A DNA stretch of 45,618 nt from Clostridiales bacterium (GTDB lineage: Bacteria; Bacillota; Clostridia; Oscillospirales; Oscillospiraceae): NCBI GenBank assembly GCA_020860575.1, contig JAJBUB010000103.1:1-45618 (forward strand). Reading direction: 5' to 3'. The notes below the pieces were generated by a model, which was not told the origin of the DNA, ran no database searches, and saw nothing but the letters and a program-made list of their open reading frames with translations. This document shows, one piece after another, positions 27,116-35,284 of the stretch (positions within the stretch are counted from its first letter, which is position 1; the number at the start of each line of letters is the position of its first letter). A program made the translations under genes and the position numbers.

Positions 27116-28267
27116 ATGAGCGAGATCAATCTGACCTTAGACCCCAGCGGCGACGCCGCTGCCCAGGCCCCTGCCGCGCCTGCCCTGACCCTGAATCCGG
27201 AGGGCGAGACGGAGAAAAAGCCGGAGGCGCCTGCCGTCGATCTGAACGAGCAGCTGCTGAATGACGCAGAGAAAAAGGTAGTCGACGACTTTGCCAAAAA
27301 GATCGACATCCGTGACTCCACCCAGGTGCTTCAGTACGGAGCCGCCGCCCAGAAGAATGTGGCCGCGTTCTCCTCCAGTGCTCTGAACAAGGTCAGCACC
27401 AAGGACCTGGGCGAGGTGGGCGACACCCTCTCCTCCCTGGTGGTGCAGCTGAAAAACAACGCCCCCGGGGAGCAAAAGAAGCGAAGCTTCTTCTCCAGAA
27501 ACAAGGTCAAGCTGGACGAGATGAAGGCCCAGTATTCCAAGGCCGAGGCCAATGTGGACGAGGTCACCAAGATACTGGAGCAGCACCAGGTCGCCCTGAT
27601 GAAGGACGTGGCCATGCTGGATCAGATGTATGACCTGAATCAGCAGTATTACAAAGAACTGACCATGTATATTCTGGCCGGTAAGAAGAAGCTGAAAGAA
27701 GTCCGGGAGGGCGAGCTGGCGGAGCTGCGTAAAAAGGCGGAGACCTCCGGTCGTCAGGAGGACGCCGAGGCCTACAATGACCTTGCCAACATGGTCAACC
27801 GCTTTGAGAAGAAGCTCCACGACCTGGAGCTGACACGGACGATTTCCATCCAGATGGGTCCCCAAACCCGGCTGCTCCAGAACAACGATACCCTGATGAT
27901 CGAGAAGATCCAGACCTCTCTGGTCAACACCATTCCTCTGTGGAAGAGCCAGATGGTGCTGGCCCTGGGTCTGGAGCGCTCCCGCCAGGCCACCGCCGCC
28001 CAGACGGCGGTCACTGACATGACCAACGACCTGTTGAAGAAGAACGCTGAAATGCTCCACATGGGTACCGTCGCCACCGCCAAGGAGGCGGAGCGTTCCA
28101 TTGTGGACATCGAGACGCTCCAGCACACCAACCAGGAGCTGATCTCCACACTGGACGAGGTCATTTCCATCCAGCAGGAAGGCTCCCAGAAGCGCAAAGA
28201 GGCCGAGGCGGAGCTGGGCCGCATTGAGGGCGAGCTGAAGCAGAAGCTCCTCTCCCTGCGGGGGTAA
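27116..28267 (+). CDS. Toxic anion resistance (TelA) family protein
   Basis: A 383-residue, highly helical, charged protein of the TelA family (YaaN/YceH relatives). A proline/alanine-rich N-terminus is followed by long coiled-coil stretches, with family segments VVDDFAKKIDIRDSTQVLQY, LDQMYDLNQQYYKELTMYIL, LQNNDTLMIEKIQTSL, NTIPLWKSQMVLALGLERSR and QHTNQELISTLDEVISIQQE. No membrane segment. Family members are linked to tellurite, bacteriocin and envelope-stress tolerance, with unknown mechanism. The ribosome binding site GGAGGAGAG precedes ATG 27116. It lies between xpaC and the TPM gene, in the same transcript. Confidence 0.92.
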   Translation: MSEINLTLDPSGDAAAQAPAAPALTLNPEGETEKKPEAPAVDLNEQLLNDAEKKVVDDFAKKIDIRDSTQVLQYGAAAQKNVAAFSSSALNKVSTKDLGEVGDTLSSLVVQLKNNAPGEQKKRSFFSRNKVKLDEMKAQYSKAEANVDEVTKILEQHQVALMKDVAMLDQMYDLNQQYYKELTMYILAGKKKLKEVREGELAELRKKAETSGRQEDAEAYNDLANMVNRFEKKLHDLELTRTISIQMGPQTRLLQNNDTLMIEKIQTSLVNTIPLWKSQMVLALGLERSRQATAAQTAVTDMTNDLLKKNAEMLHMGTVATAKEAERSIVDIETLQHTNQELISTLDEVISIQQEGSQKRKEAEAELGRIEGELKQKLLSLRG

Positions 28268-28303
28268 TTTCCGCTCACGGAACCAGAAAGCAGGTGATTT
28301 CCC

Positions 28304-29350
28304 GTGAAAGCGCTGAACGCATTGAAAAAATTTCCGGTAGCTGTGGCCATTACCGCTCTCATCGTGGCTGGCTGCATCGCATACAGCCTGTTCGTGGCCC
28401 CGGTGGCTGTGATCGACGTCCAGACCGGGAACTGGGTGCAGGATGACGCGGACGTTCTCTCCGACGCCACAGAGGAGACCCTGCGCACCTATGATCAGGA
28501 GTTTGACAGCAAGTACAGCAGTGTCGTCGCCGTAGCCACCATCTCCTCCTCCCGGGGCTGGGAGCTGGAGGACTATGCGCTGGAGCTGGCTACCGACTGG
28601 GATCTCACCGGATATGACGTGATCCTTGTCCTGGACATCGGCGGACAGCAGGTCTATATGGTAGACGGCGGCAGTTTGACAGAGCTGGACTCCACGGCGG
28701 CCACCACCGAGACCATGGCCTCCGATTTTTACGCCGGAGACTATGACAGTGCCGTACTCAGTCTGTTCTCCTATATGAACGAATGGTATGCTGATCACTT
28801 TGCGGACGGTTCCGAGGACGACGCCTATTACGGGGAGCCATACGATTACTATTACGATGATTACTACTACGACGATTACTACTATGGCGGTTCCGGGTTC
28901 AGCCTGTTTGGACTGATTTTGATCCTAGTGGTGGTCTTTATCGTCCTCTCCCAGATCGAGCGGCGTCGGTACAATACCTGGTACAGCCAGTACGGACACA
29001 TGGCCGCGCCTCCGGTGATGTTTGTCCCCATCTTCCCCTGGCATCGACCGGGGAGCGCCTGGTTCCGCAGAATGGGCCGTCAGCCTCCCCGTGGTCCCGG
29101 CGGTCCAGGCCCCCGGGGGCCTGGCGGACCGGGCGGTCGTGGCGCTGGTGGCCCGGGAGCCCGTCCCGGTTCTCGTCCCGGCGGCCAGAGCCGGAGCGGA
29201 GGCTCCCGCAGCGGCAGCTTTGGGGGCAGCTCTCGGGGCGGCGGCTTCGGCGGCAGCAGCAGCCGAGGCGGCGGCTTCGGTGGCAGCTCCAGAGGCGGAG
29301 GCTTTGGCGGCGGTGGAGGCCGCGGAGGCGGCTTTGGCGGTCGTCGGTGA
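28304..29350 (+). CDS. TPM-domain membrane protein with low-complexity tail
   Basis: A 348-residue protein with five parts in order. These are an N-terminal membrane segment (11-32), an extracytoplasmic TPM domain (about 43-165, with WVQDDADVLSDATEETL and GYDVILVLDIGGQQVYM), and a striking Tyr/Asp-rich stretch (174-195). A second membrane segment (200-216) and a cytoplasmic tail follow; the tail turns from Pro/Gly/Arg to repeated SSRGGGFGG units (262-348). TPM proteins are associated with membrane or photosystem repair and phosphatase-like activity. The start is GTG at 28304, with AGCAGGTGA upstream. It is the last gene of the Hsp70-xpaC-telA group. The aromatic/Arg-Gly composition resembles phase-separating or adhesive regions (inference). 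Confidence 0.85.
   Translation: MKALNALKKFPVAVAITALIVAGCIAYSLFVAPVAVIDVQTGNWVQDDADVLSDATEETLRTYDQEFDSKYSSVVAVATISSSRGWELEDYALELATDWDLTGYDVILVLDIGGQQVYMVDGGSLTELDSTAATTETMASDFYAGDYDSAVLSLFSYMNEWYADHFADGSEDDAYYGEPYDYYYDDYYYDDYYYGGSGFSLFGLILILVVVFIVLSQIERRRYNTWYSQYGHMAAPPVMFVPIFPWHRPGSAWFRRMGRQPPRGPGGPGPRGPGGPGGRGAGGPGARPGSRPGGQSRSGGSRSGSFGGSSRGGGFGGSSSRGGGFGGSSRGGGFGGGGGRGGGFGGRR
29226..29340 (+). repeat. Imperfect tandem repeats encoding Gly/Ser/Arg units
   Basis: The 3' end of the TPM gene consists of near-repeats of GGCAGC..CGAGGCGGCGGCTTC type, encoding about four SSRGGGFGG-like units. Such arrays vary in copy number by slippage, so length may differ between strains. Confidence 0.7.
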
Positions 29351-29372
29351 TCGTCCCACTTTTATTGACACG

Positions 29373-29411
29373 AAAACACCCTGCGGAGCGAGGCTCCGCA
29401 GGGTGTTTTAT
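29373..29411. terminator. Very strong bidirectional terminator
   Basis: A 17-bp arm pair beginning AAAACACCCTGCGG (29373-29389) and ending in GGGTGTTTT (29393-29409), with a 3-base loop and T-runs on both strands. It ends the TPM group and the convergent pyk gene. Confidence 0.93.
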
Positions 29412-29423
29412 CGCTTATTGAGT

Positions 29424-30878
29424 TCAGAGTGTCTCGTCCTCCAGCACAATATGTGCTTTCAGCAGATTGGTGTATCCGGTAGCGCCCAGGGGGACTCCGG
29501 CGGTGATAATGATGCGGTCCCCCGCCTGGACCAGATGCTCCTTGACGGCGGTCTCCGCGCACAGGGAGAAGATGCGATCGGTAGAGCTGACCTCTCCGGT
29601 CAGACACGGGACGATGCCCCAAAGCAGATTCATCTGCCGACGTGTTTTTTCCCGAAGGGTGATGGCTACCACGCCGCAAGCGGGGCGGAACCGGGAGATG
29701 AGCCGGGCCGTGTGGCCGGAGGCGGTAGCGGTGACGATGGCCTTGGCGTCCAAGTCCATGGCGGTCAGGCAGCAGGTATGGGTGATGGCGTCGCTGATGG
29801 CGTTCTGCGTTCCGGTCCCGCTGACCTTGCCGTAGCGGCTCTGGAACCGATGCCAATAGTCAATAGAGGCCTCCGCCTGGGACACGATGGAGGTCATGGT
29901 CTTCACTGCCTCCACCGGGAACTTGCCGCTGGCAGTCTCTCCGGAGAGCATGACGCAGTCCGCCCCATCAAAGACGGCGTTGGCCACGTCGGAGACCTCC
30001 GCCCGGGTGGGCCGGGGGTTTCGGATCATGGAATCCAGCATCTGAGTGGCGATGATGACCAGCTTGCCATGCTGGACTGCCTCCTTGATCATACGCTTCT
30101 GCTGCACCGGCACCTGAGCGGCGGGGATCTCCACGCCCAGATCACCCCGGGCCACCATAATGCCGTCGGACTCGGCCAGGATCTCCTCCAGGTTGTCCAC
30201 ACCCTCCTGGTTCTCGATCTTGGAGACAATCTTCACGCTGTCCCCGCCGTACTTGTGCAGCACCGCGCGAATGGCCCGAACGTCCTCCGCCTTGCGGACG
30301 AAGGAGGCCGCAATGTAGTCAAAGTCCTGCTCCACGCCGAAGCGAATGTCCTCCTCATCCATCTCCGTGAGGGCAGGGAGATGGATAGCGACACCCGGGA
30401 TATTGATGCTCTTGTGATTGGACAGGGGGCCGCCGTTGACCACGGTGCAGTGAATATCCTGTCCCTGGACGTCCCGGACCTCCAGACCGATGAGGCCGTC
30501 GTCGATGAGGATTTTGGTCCCAGGCGTGACCTCCTCGTTGAGCCTGTCATATGTCACGGAGACGATATGAGAATCTCCCGCCACGTTGCGAGTGGTCAGG
30601 ATAAACTCGTCTCCATTTTCTAGGGTCACGCTCCCCTGGGCAAAGGTGCGAATACGGATCTCCGGGCCCTTGGTGTCCAGAATGGTGGCGATAGGCGCGC
30701 CCATGGAATCCCGCACCGACCTCGGGCGATTCAGCGTCTCCAGATGGCTGGCGTGGCTCCCGTGGGAAAAGTTGAATCGGGCGCCGTTCATGCCGGCTCG
30801 GATGAGCTGACGAATCTGCTCCACGCTGTCCACAGCGGGTCCCAATGTACAAATCACCTTGGTTTTCCTGACTTCCAT
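29424..30878 (-). CDS. pyk: Pyruvate kinase
   Basis: Final ATP-yielding step of glycolysis: phosphoenolpyruvate + ADP to pyruvate. The 484 residues match the short form without the extra PEP-utiliser-like C-terminal domain of Bacillus Pyk. Motifs: [55 protein letters not shown], the catalytic lysine in [25 protein letters not shown], and [20 protein letters not shown] followed by [18 protein letters not shown]. The C-terminal allosteric domain is complete. ATG 30878 follows a GGGGAGGT site. It is monocistronic, and divergent from the purine nucleoside phosphorylase gene. Confidence 0.97.
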   Translation of the reverse strand: MEVRKTKVICTLGPAVDSVEQIRQLIRAGMNGARFNFSHGSHASHLETLNRPRSVRDSMGAPIATILDTKGPEIRIRTFAQGSVTLENGDEFILTTRNVAGDSHIVSVTYDRLNEEVTPGTKILIDDGLIGLEVRDVQGQDIHCTVVNGGPLSNHKSINIPGVAIHLPALTEMDEEDIRFGVEQDFDYIAASFVRKAEDVRAIRAVLHKYGGDSVKIVSKIENQEGVDNLEEILAESDGIMVARGDLGVEIPAAQVPVQQKRMIKEAVQHGKLVIIATQMLDSMIRNPRPTRAEVSDVANAVFDGADCVMLSGETASGKFPVEAVKTMTSIVSQAEASIDYWHRFQSRYGKVSGTGTQNAISDAITHTCCLTAMDLDAKAIVTATASGHTARLISRFRPACGVVAITLREKTRRQMNLLWGIVPCLTGEVSSTDRIFSLCAETAVKEHLVQAGDRIIITAGVPLGATGYTNLLKAHIVLEDETL

Positions 30879-30933
30879 ATCAGTACCTCCCCATCAAGCA
30901 CAGTCGAATTTCCACTATTTTGTTTCCGATTAT

Positions 30934-30962
30934 ATTTTACCCGATACAAAGCAGAATTGCAA
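30934..30962 (-). promoter_or_regulatory. Promoter of pyk
   Basis: Minus-strand TTGCAA (30957-30962), 17-bp spacer, TAAAAT (30934-30939), about 55 bp before the pyk start. Its hexamers and spacing are identical to those of the divergent promoter at 31067-31095. Confidence 0.65.
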
Positions 30963-31066
30963 GTAATCATCATTCTGGAGATTATACAGTTATCCCACGG
31001 GAATATGGTTTATTTTTGGTGTTTTGACATGGATTTCCGCTTTTTCCAAAAGGAGACGGTTTCCGG

Positions 31067-31095
31067 TTGCAATTCGGCGGCAATCGGTGTAAAAT
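31067..31095 (+). promoter_or_regulatory. Promoter of the purine nucleoside phosphorylase gene
   Basis: TTGCAA (31067-31072), 17-bp spacer, TAAAAT (31090-31095), 39 bp before the start codon. Confidence 0.65.
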
Positions 31096-31134
31096 GATAG
31101 GACCTGATTTTAGGCAAAGCAAAAGGAGGCTCCC

Positions 31135-31959
31135 ATGAATTTTACCATTGAGCAGTATCGGGAGAGCGCAGATTATCTCCGAAGCCGGCTGGGAGGCTTT
31201 CAGCCCCGTATTTTAATGATTCTAGGCTCCGGTCTGGGTTTTCTGGGGGACCAGCTGGAAAACCCCGTCGCCGTCTCCTATGAGGATATCCCCCACTTTC
31301 GCCCCTCCACCGCCCCCGGTCACAAGGGGCAGTTCCGCTTCGGTATGCTGGAGGGCAAGCCGGTGGCCGGCATGCAGGGCCGGATGCACTATTATGAGGG
31401 TTATTCTCTCCAGGAGGTCACCTACGCCGTCCGGGTCGTCCGTCTGTTGGGCGCAGAGACCATGATCGTCACCAACGCGGCAGGCTGCGTCAACGAGAGC
31501 TGGTCCGCCGGGACGCTGATGCTCATTACCGACCACATCAAAATTGCCCTGGAGTCTCCCCTCCGCGGTCCCAATCTGCCGGAGTTTGGCCCCCGGTTTC
31601 CGGACACCACCACCTTGTATACCCCGGAATACCAGGTCCTGGCAATGCGGGCCGCCGCAGAGCTGGATATTCCGCTCCGGGAGGGCGTCTATATGTACTT
31701 TCCCGGCCCCCAGTACGAGTCCCCCGCAGAGGTGCGGGCGGCCCGCATTCTGGGCGCTGACGCCGTGGGGATGTCCACCGTTCCGGAGGCCCTTGTGGCC
31801 CGGCACTGCGGCATGAAGGTGCTGGGTTTCTCCCTGCTGACCAACATGGCCGCCGGTATCCTGAACCAGCCCCTCAGCGAGGAGGAGGTGCTGGAGTCCG
31901 CCGCAGCCGCCAGCGACCGGTTCTCCCAGCTGGTACGGCAGTGCGTGGCGGAGCTGTAA
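31135..31959 (+). CDS. punA: Purine nucleoside phosphorylase (PNP class I, trimeric type)
   Basis: Phosphorolysis of inosine/guanosine-type nucleosides to free base and ribose-1-phosphate for purine salvage. The 274-residue protein shows PRILMILGSGLGFLGDQ, the phosphate-binding RMHYYEGYSLQEVTYAVRVV, TNAAGCVNESWSAGTLMLIT, YFPGPQYESPAEVRAARILG, MSTVPEALVARHCGMKVL and LLTNMAAGI. The length and motifs are those of the low-molecular-mass trimeric class, not the hexameric DeoD class. AAAGGAGG precedes ATG 31135. It has its own promoter, and a 96-bp gap with no strong terminator separates it from the flippase gene. Confidence 0.95.
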   Translation: MNFTIEQYRESADYLRSRLGGFQPRILMILGSGLGFLGDQLENPVAVSYEDIPHFRPSTAPGHKGQFRFGMLEGKPVAGMQGRMHYYEGYSLQEVTYAVRVVRLLGAETMIVTNAAGCVNESWSAGTLMLITDHIKIALESPLRGPNLPEFGPRFPDTTTLYTPEYQVLAMRAAAELDIPLREGVYMYFPGPQYESPAEVRAARILGADAVGMSTVPEALVARHCGMKVLGFSLLTNMAAGILNQPLSEEEVLESAAAASDRFSQLVRQCVAEL

Positions 31960-32055
31960 GATACAAATCCCACCGAACGATTCTTTTTCCCGGGACTGGC
32001 GGATAGAATCTCACCAGTAGGCAAAAAATCCACCATTCGGGCAAGGAGCATTTCT

Positions 32056-33648
32056 ATGTCAAAAAAGCAGAAGCAGAACACCTTCTTTGGCGGCGCGGCC
32101 ATTTTGGCCGTCGGTATCGTCCTGGTCAAGATCATCAGCGCCGTCTACAAGATGCCGCTGATCAATATCCTGGGCAGCGGTTACACCGACTTCTCCAACG
32201 CCTTCAATGTTTTCAACATTCTGCTCATGATCTCCACAGCGGGCATCCCTGTGGCCATATCCAAGATGATCTCCGAGGCCAACGCCCAGGGGCGTCAGAA
32301 CCAGGTACACAAGATCTTCCGGGTCTCCCTGCTGTTCTTCATGGCGTTTGGGGCCATTTGCTCCCTTGCCATGTTTATCTGGGCGGACACCTTTGCGGAG
32401 CTGCTGGGCAATCCCAAATCCGCCCTGTGTATGCGGGTATTGGCTCCCTCCGTGTTCCTGGTCTCCGGCATCGCCGCCTTCCGGGGCTATGCCCAAGGCC
32501 ACTCCCACATGACACCCTCCTCCGTGTCCCAGATCATCGAGGCGCTGTTCAAGCTCATTGTGGGCCTGTCCCTGGCCATGTTCCTGATCAACAGTGGCAG
32601 CGACGAGTCTACTGCCGCCGCCGGAGCCATTGTGGGCGTCACCGTCTCGGAGCTGGCCGCCCTATGCTACCTGGCAGTGGAGTATTTTCACACTCGCCGT
32701 CTGGAGCCGGACGTCTCCAACGACACCCCCTGGGACAGCAAGCGCATCCTGAAAACCTGTCTCACCCTGGCTATTCCCATCACCCTGACCAGCTCCGCCA
32801 CCTCCATCCTCACCACCATCGACACCTCCCTCATTCAAAATCAGCTGCAAAATGCGGTGGGGCTTACCCTGGACGAGACAAGAAGCCTGTACAGCCAGTA
32901 CAGCGGCGTTTTGACGGTTTATCAGATCCCCTCCGCCCTCATGGCCGCACTGACCGCTTCCGCCGTTCCCGCCATCACGGTCTATCTTGGTCAGAAGAAC
33001 CGTAAAGGCGTCTCCCGGGTGGTGGGGTCCTCCCTGAAAACCGCCGCCATGGTGGCCTTCCCCTGCGGCGTGGGCATGATCGTGCTGGGGACCCCCATCG
33101 TCAAGCTGCTCTTCCCCTCCCTGACGGCAGACATCGCCGGGCCTATCCTCTCCATCCTGGGGGTGGCCAGCATTGCAGTTTGTCTTATGTTGGTGTGCAA
33201 CGCCATTTTGCAGGCCCACGACATCCTGTATGTCCCCATCGTCACCATGGTGATCGGCGGAGTCGTTATGGTGCTGTTTGACTACTTCGTGGTGGCCATC
33301 CCGGAGATCAACATCTTCGGCTCCCCCATCGGCTCCTGCATCGGCTATGGCATCACCTGTCTGCTGGATCTCATCGTCCTCCACCGGGTCGTCCCCAACT
33401 GCCCCAATTTCCTGGGGCTGTTCGCCAAGCCGCTGATTGCCTCTGTGGTCATGGGGGCAGGGGCCTGGGCGTGTTATGGGCTGCTGTTTAAGCTCACCAG
33501 CAGCAACACCATCTCTCTGCTCCTGGCGATCGTGGTAGCGGTGGTGATTTACGCCGCTCTGCTGCTGTTGCTCAAAACCATCACAAAGGACGATCTGGCG
33601 CTGATGCCCAAGGGCGAGACGATCGGCCGCCTGCTGCGTATCAAATGA
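32056..33648 (+). CDS. MOP-superfamily flippase, SpoVB/YabM-like polysaccharide transporter
   Basis: A 530-residue integral membrane protein with about 14 hydrophobic helices and the polysaccharide-flippase N-terminus FFGGAAILAVGIVLVKIISA, then YKMPLINILGSGYTDFSNAF. It moves lipid-linked glycans across the membrane, in spore cortex or cell-wall synthesis. The downstream order flippase - mazG - (hup) - rqcP matches the Bacillus yabM-yabN-yabO locus, so YabM is the best analogue; SpoVB or YtgP-type function cannot be excluded. The frame ends 22 bases before mazG, indicating an operon. Confidence 0.87.
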   Translation: MSKKQKQNTFFGGAAILAVGIVLVKIISAVYKMPLINILGSGYTDFSNAFNVFNILLMISTAGIPVAISKMISEANAQGRQNQVHKIFRVSLLFFMAFGAICSLAMFIWADTFAELLGNPKSALCMRVLAPSVFLVSGIAAFRGYAQGHSHMTPSSVSQIIEALFKLIVGLSLAMFLINSGSDESTAAAGAIVGVTVSELAALCYLAVEYFHTRRLEPDVSNDTPWDSKRILKTCLTLAIPITLTSSATSILTTIDTSLIQNQLQNAVGLTLDETRSLYSQYSGVLTVYQIPSALMAALTASAVPAITVYLGQKNRKGVSRVVGSSLKTAAMVAFPCGVGMIVLGTPIVKLLFPSLTADIAGPILSILGVASIAVCLMLVCNAILQAHDILYVPIVTMVIGGVVMVLFDYFVVAIPEINIFGSPIGSCIGYGITCLLDLIVLHRVVPNCPNFLGLFAKPLIASVVMGAGAWACYGLLFKLTSSNTISLLLAIVVAVVIYAALLLLLKTITKDDLALMPKGETIGRLLRIK

Positions 33649-33670
33649 GACGGGGAGGTACACAATAGCT

Positions 33671-34471
33671 ATGGTTTCCTTTCCACAGAAGGAACATTAT
33701 GACCTGAACGACTTTCGAGCCGTCATCTCCATTCTCCGACATCCCGGGGGCTGTCCCTGGGATCAGGCTCAGGACCATCACTCCATCCGCCGCAATTTCA
33801 TTGAGGAGGTCTACGAGGCCTGCGAGGGCATCGACAATGACGACCCCGTTTTGCTCCAGGAGGAGCTGGGGGACGTGCTGATGCAGGTGCTGTTCCACGC
33901 CTCCATCGAGGAGGACGCCGGGCGGTTCGACATCGACGACGTGGCGGACCAGGCGGTGAAAAAGCTGATTTTCCGCCATCCCCATGTCTTTGGCACAGTA
34001 GACGTCTCCGGCACCGATGAGGTGCTGACCAACTGGGACCAGCTCAAACGGCAGGAGAAGCACCAGGAGAGCTATACCGACACCCTGGACGCCGTGGCCC
34101 GCACCCTTCCCGCTCTGTGGCGGGCGGAGAAGGTGCAGAAAAAGGCCGCCAAGGCCGGGTTCGACTGGCAGGAGCTGGACGGCCCCCTGGACAAGATCCG
34201 GGAGGAGACCGACGAGCTTCAGGCCGCAGTCCAGGGCGACGGCGACCCTGCGGAGGAGCTGGGCGATCTGCTCTTTGCGGTGGTCAATGCCGCCCGCAAG
34301 CTGGAGATCGACCCGGAAGATGTCCTCAATGCCGCCACGGAAAAGTTCATCGCCCGCTTTCGACGGGTGGAGGAGCTTGCCCCATCCGATATGACCACTC
34401 TGCCGCTGTCCACGCTGGAAGCCCTGTGGCAGCGGGCAAAATCACAGGAGGAATCCCATGAACAAAACTGA
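33671..34471 (+). CDS. mazG: Nucleoside triphosphate pyrophosphohydrolase MazG
   Basis: Hydrolyses NTPs/dNTPs to monophosphate and pyrophosphate, cleaning the nucleotide pool. The 266 residues contain two MazG repeats. The first has CPWDQAQDHHSIRRNFIEEV, then YEACEGIDNDD and LQEELGDVLMQVLFHASI. The second has KIREETDELQAAVQ and AEELGDLLFAVVNAARKL. The EExxE/ExxD magnesium ligands are visible in both. It lacks the extra N-terminal methyltransferase-like domain of Bacillus YabN. The last 14 bases overlap the start of hup, so the two are translationally linked. Confidence 0.95.
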   Translation: MVSFPQKEHYDLNDFRAVISILRHPGGCPWDQAQDHHSIRRNFIEEVYEACEGIDNDDPVLLQEELGDVLMQVLFHASIEEDAGRFDIDDVADQAVKKLIFRHPHVFGTVDVSGTDEVLTNWDQLKRQEKHQESYTDTLDAVARTLPALWRAEKVQKKAAKAGFDWQELDGPLDKIREETDELQAAVQGDGDPAEELGDLLFAVVNAARKLEIDPEDVLNAATEKFIARFRRVEELAPSDMTTLPLSTLEALWQRAKSQEESHEQN

Positions 34472-34733
34472 ACTGATTCAACAGACCGCCGCTCAGACCG
34501 GTCTCTCCCGCAAGGACACAGAGACGGCCCTCAACGCAGCCATCAACCTGATGACCGACGCTCTCTCCCAGGGAGAGAAGGTGCAGTTAGTTGGCTTTGG
34601 CACGTTTGAGACCAGAGAGCGCGCCCCTCACACCGCCCGAAACCCTAAAACCATGGAGCAGGTGGAGGTCGGAGCCACACGCACCGTCGCCTTCCGCCCC
34701 GGAAAGTCCCTGAAGGGTTCCGTGGCACTGTAA
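34458..34733 (+). CDS. hup: HU-family DNA-binding protein
   Basis: A 91-residue histone-like protein that bends DNA and organises the nucleoid. Visible are MNKTELIQQTAAQTGLSRKD, the family-typical VQLVGFGTFETRERAPHTAR, NPKTMEQVEV on the DNA-binding arms and FRPGKSLKGSV at the end. AGGAGG precedes the ATG, inside the 3' end of mazG. Placement between mazG and rqcP is the pattern recalled for Clostridia. Confidence 0.96.
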   Translation: MNKTELIQQTAAQTGLSRKDTETALNAAINLMTDALSQGEKVQLVGFGTFETRERAPHTARNPKTMEQVEVGATRTVAFRPGKSLKGSVAL

Positions 34734-34747
34734 GAGGGCGGTTTGTC

Positions 34748-34987
34748 ATGCGTCTGGATAAATATTTAAAGGTATCCCGTCTTATCAAGCGGCGCACCGT
34801 GGCCAACGAGGCCTGCGTCGCCGGGCGGGTCTCCGTCAACGGTCGTCCCGCCAGGGCCAGCTATGAGGTCAGGACCGGTGACGAGCTGGAAATTCAGTTC
34901 GGTCAGCGCACTCTCAGGGTCCGGGTGCTGGCCGTGGCCGACAACGTAGGCAAGGCGGATGCCTCCGCCATGTATGAGGAAATCTGA
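34748..34987 (+). CDS. rqcP: S4-domain RNA-binding protein RqcP (YabO)
   Basis: A 79-residue protein, essentially one S4 domain: MRLDKYLKVSRLIKRRTVAN, ACVAGRVSVNGRPARASYEV and TGDELEIQFG. RqcP binds obstructed 50S subunits and helps RqcH add C-terminal alanine tails in ribosome quality control. It is 14 bases downstream of hup in the same operon and followed by a terminator. The yabP/yabQ/divIC genes that follow yabO in Bacillus are not here. Confidence 0.93.
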   Translation: MRLDKYLKVSRLIKRRTVANEACVAGRVSVNGRPARASYEVRTGDELEIQFGQRTLRVRVLAVADNVGKADASAMYEEI

Positions 34988-34996
34988 CCCATTTCG

Positions 34997-35030
34997 AATC
35001 GTCTGCGCCGGTCTGTCGCAGACGATTTTT
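34997..35030 (+). terminator. Terminator after rqcP
   Basis: AATCGTCTGCG (34997-35007) and CGCAGACGATT (35017-35027) form a perfect 11-bp stem, followed by TTT. Confidence 0.88.
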
Positions 35031-35131
35031 GTTGTACGGACAATCTTTTTTTGCCGCAGCGTTTTTTCAGGCACGCTTCGCATCGGTGGAAAAATAACCT
35101 CATTCATTCCTTCAAACGGATAGACAAACCT

Positions 35132-35160
35132 CTGACAATGTGTTACAATACGACTATAAT
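35132..35160 (+). promoter_or_regulatory. Promoter of the DUF2442-HTH gene
   Basis: CTGACA (35132-35137), 17-bp spacer, TATAAT (35155-35160). Transcription would start near 35167, leaving a leader of almost 120 bases before the coding region. Confidence 0.7.
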
Positions 35161-35284
35161 ATGATAAAGGAAGTTTCTCGCTCAGTTTTTTCGGAGGATT
35201 TCTTTTTGTATACAAGCCCCCGTCCTGTGTTCTTTTTCATCCCGTCCGGTGCGGTGGGTTTCGCTCAAAGGAGTTTGCTTGAAC

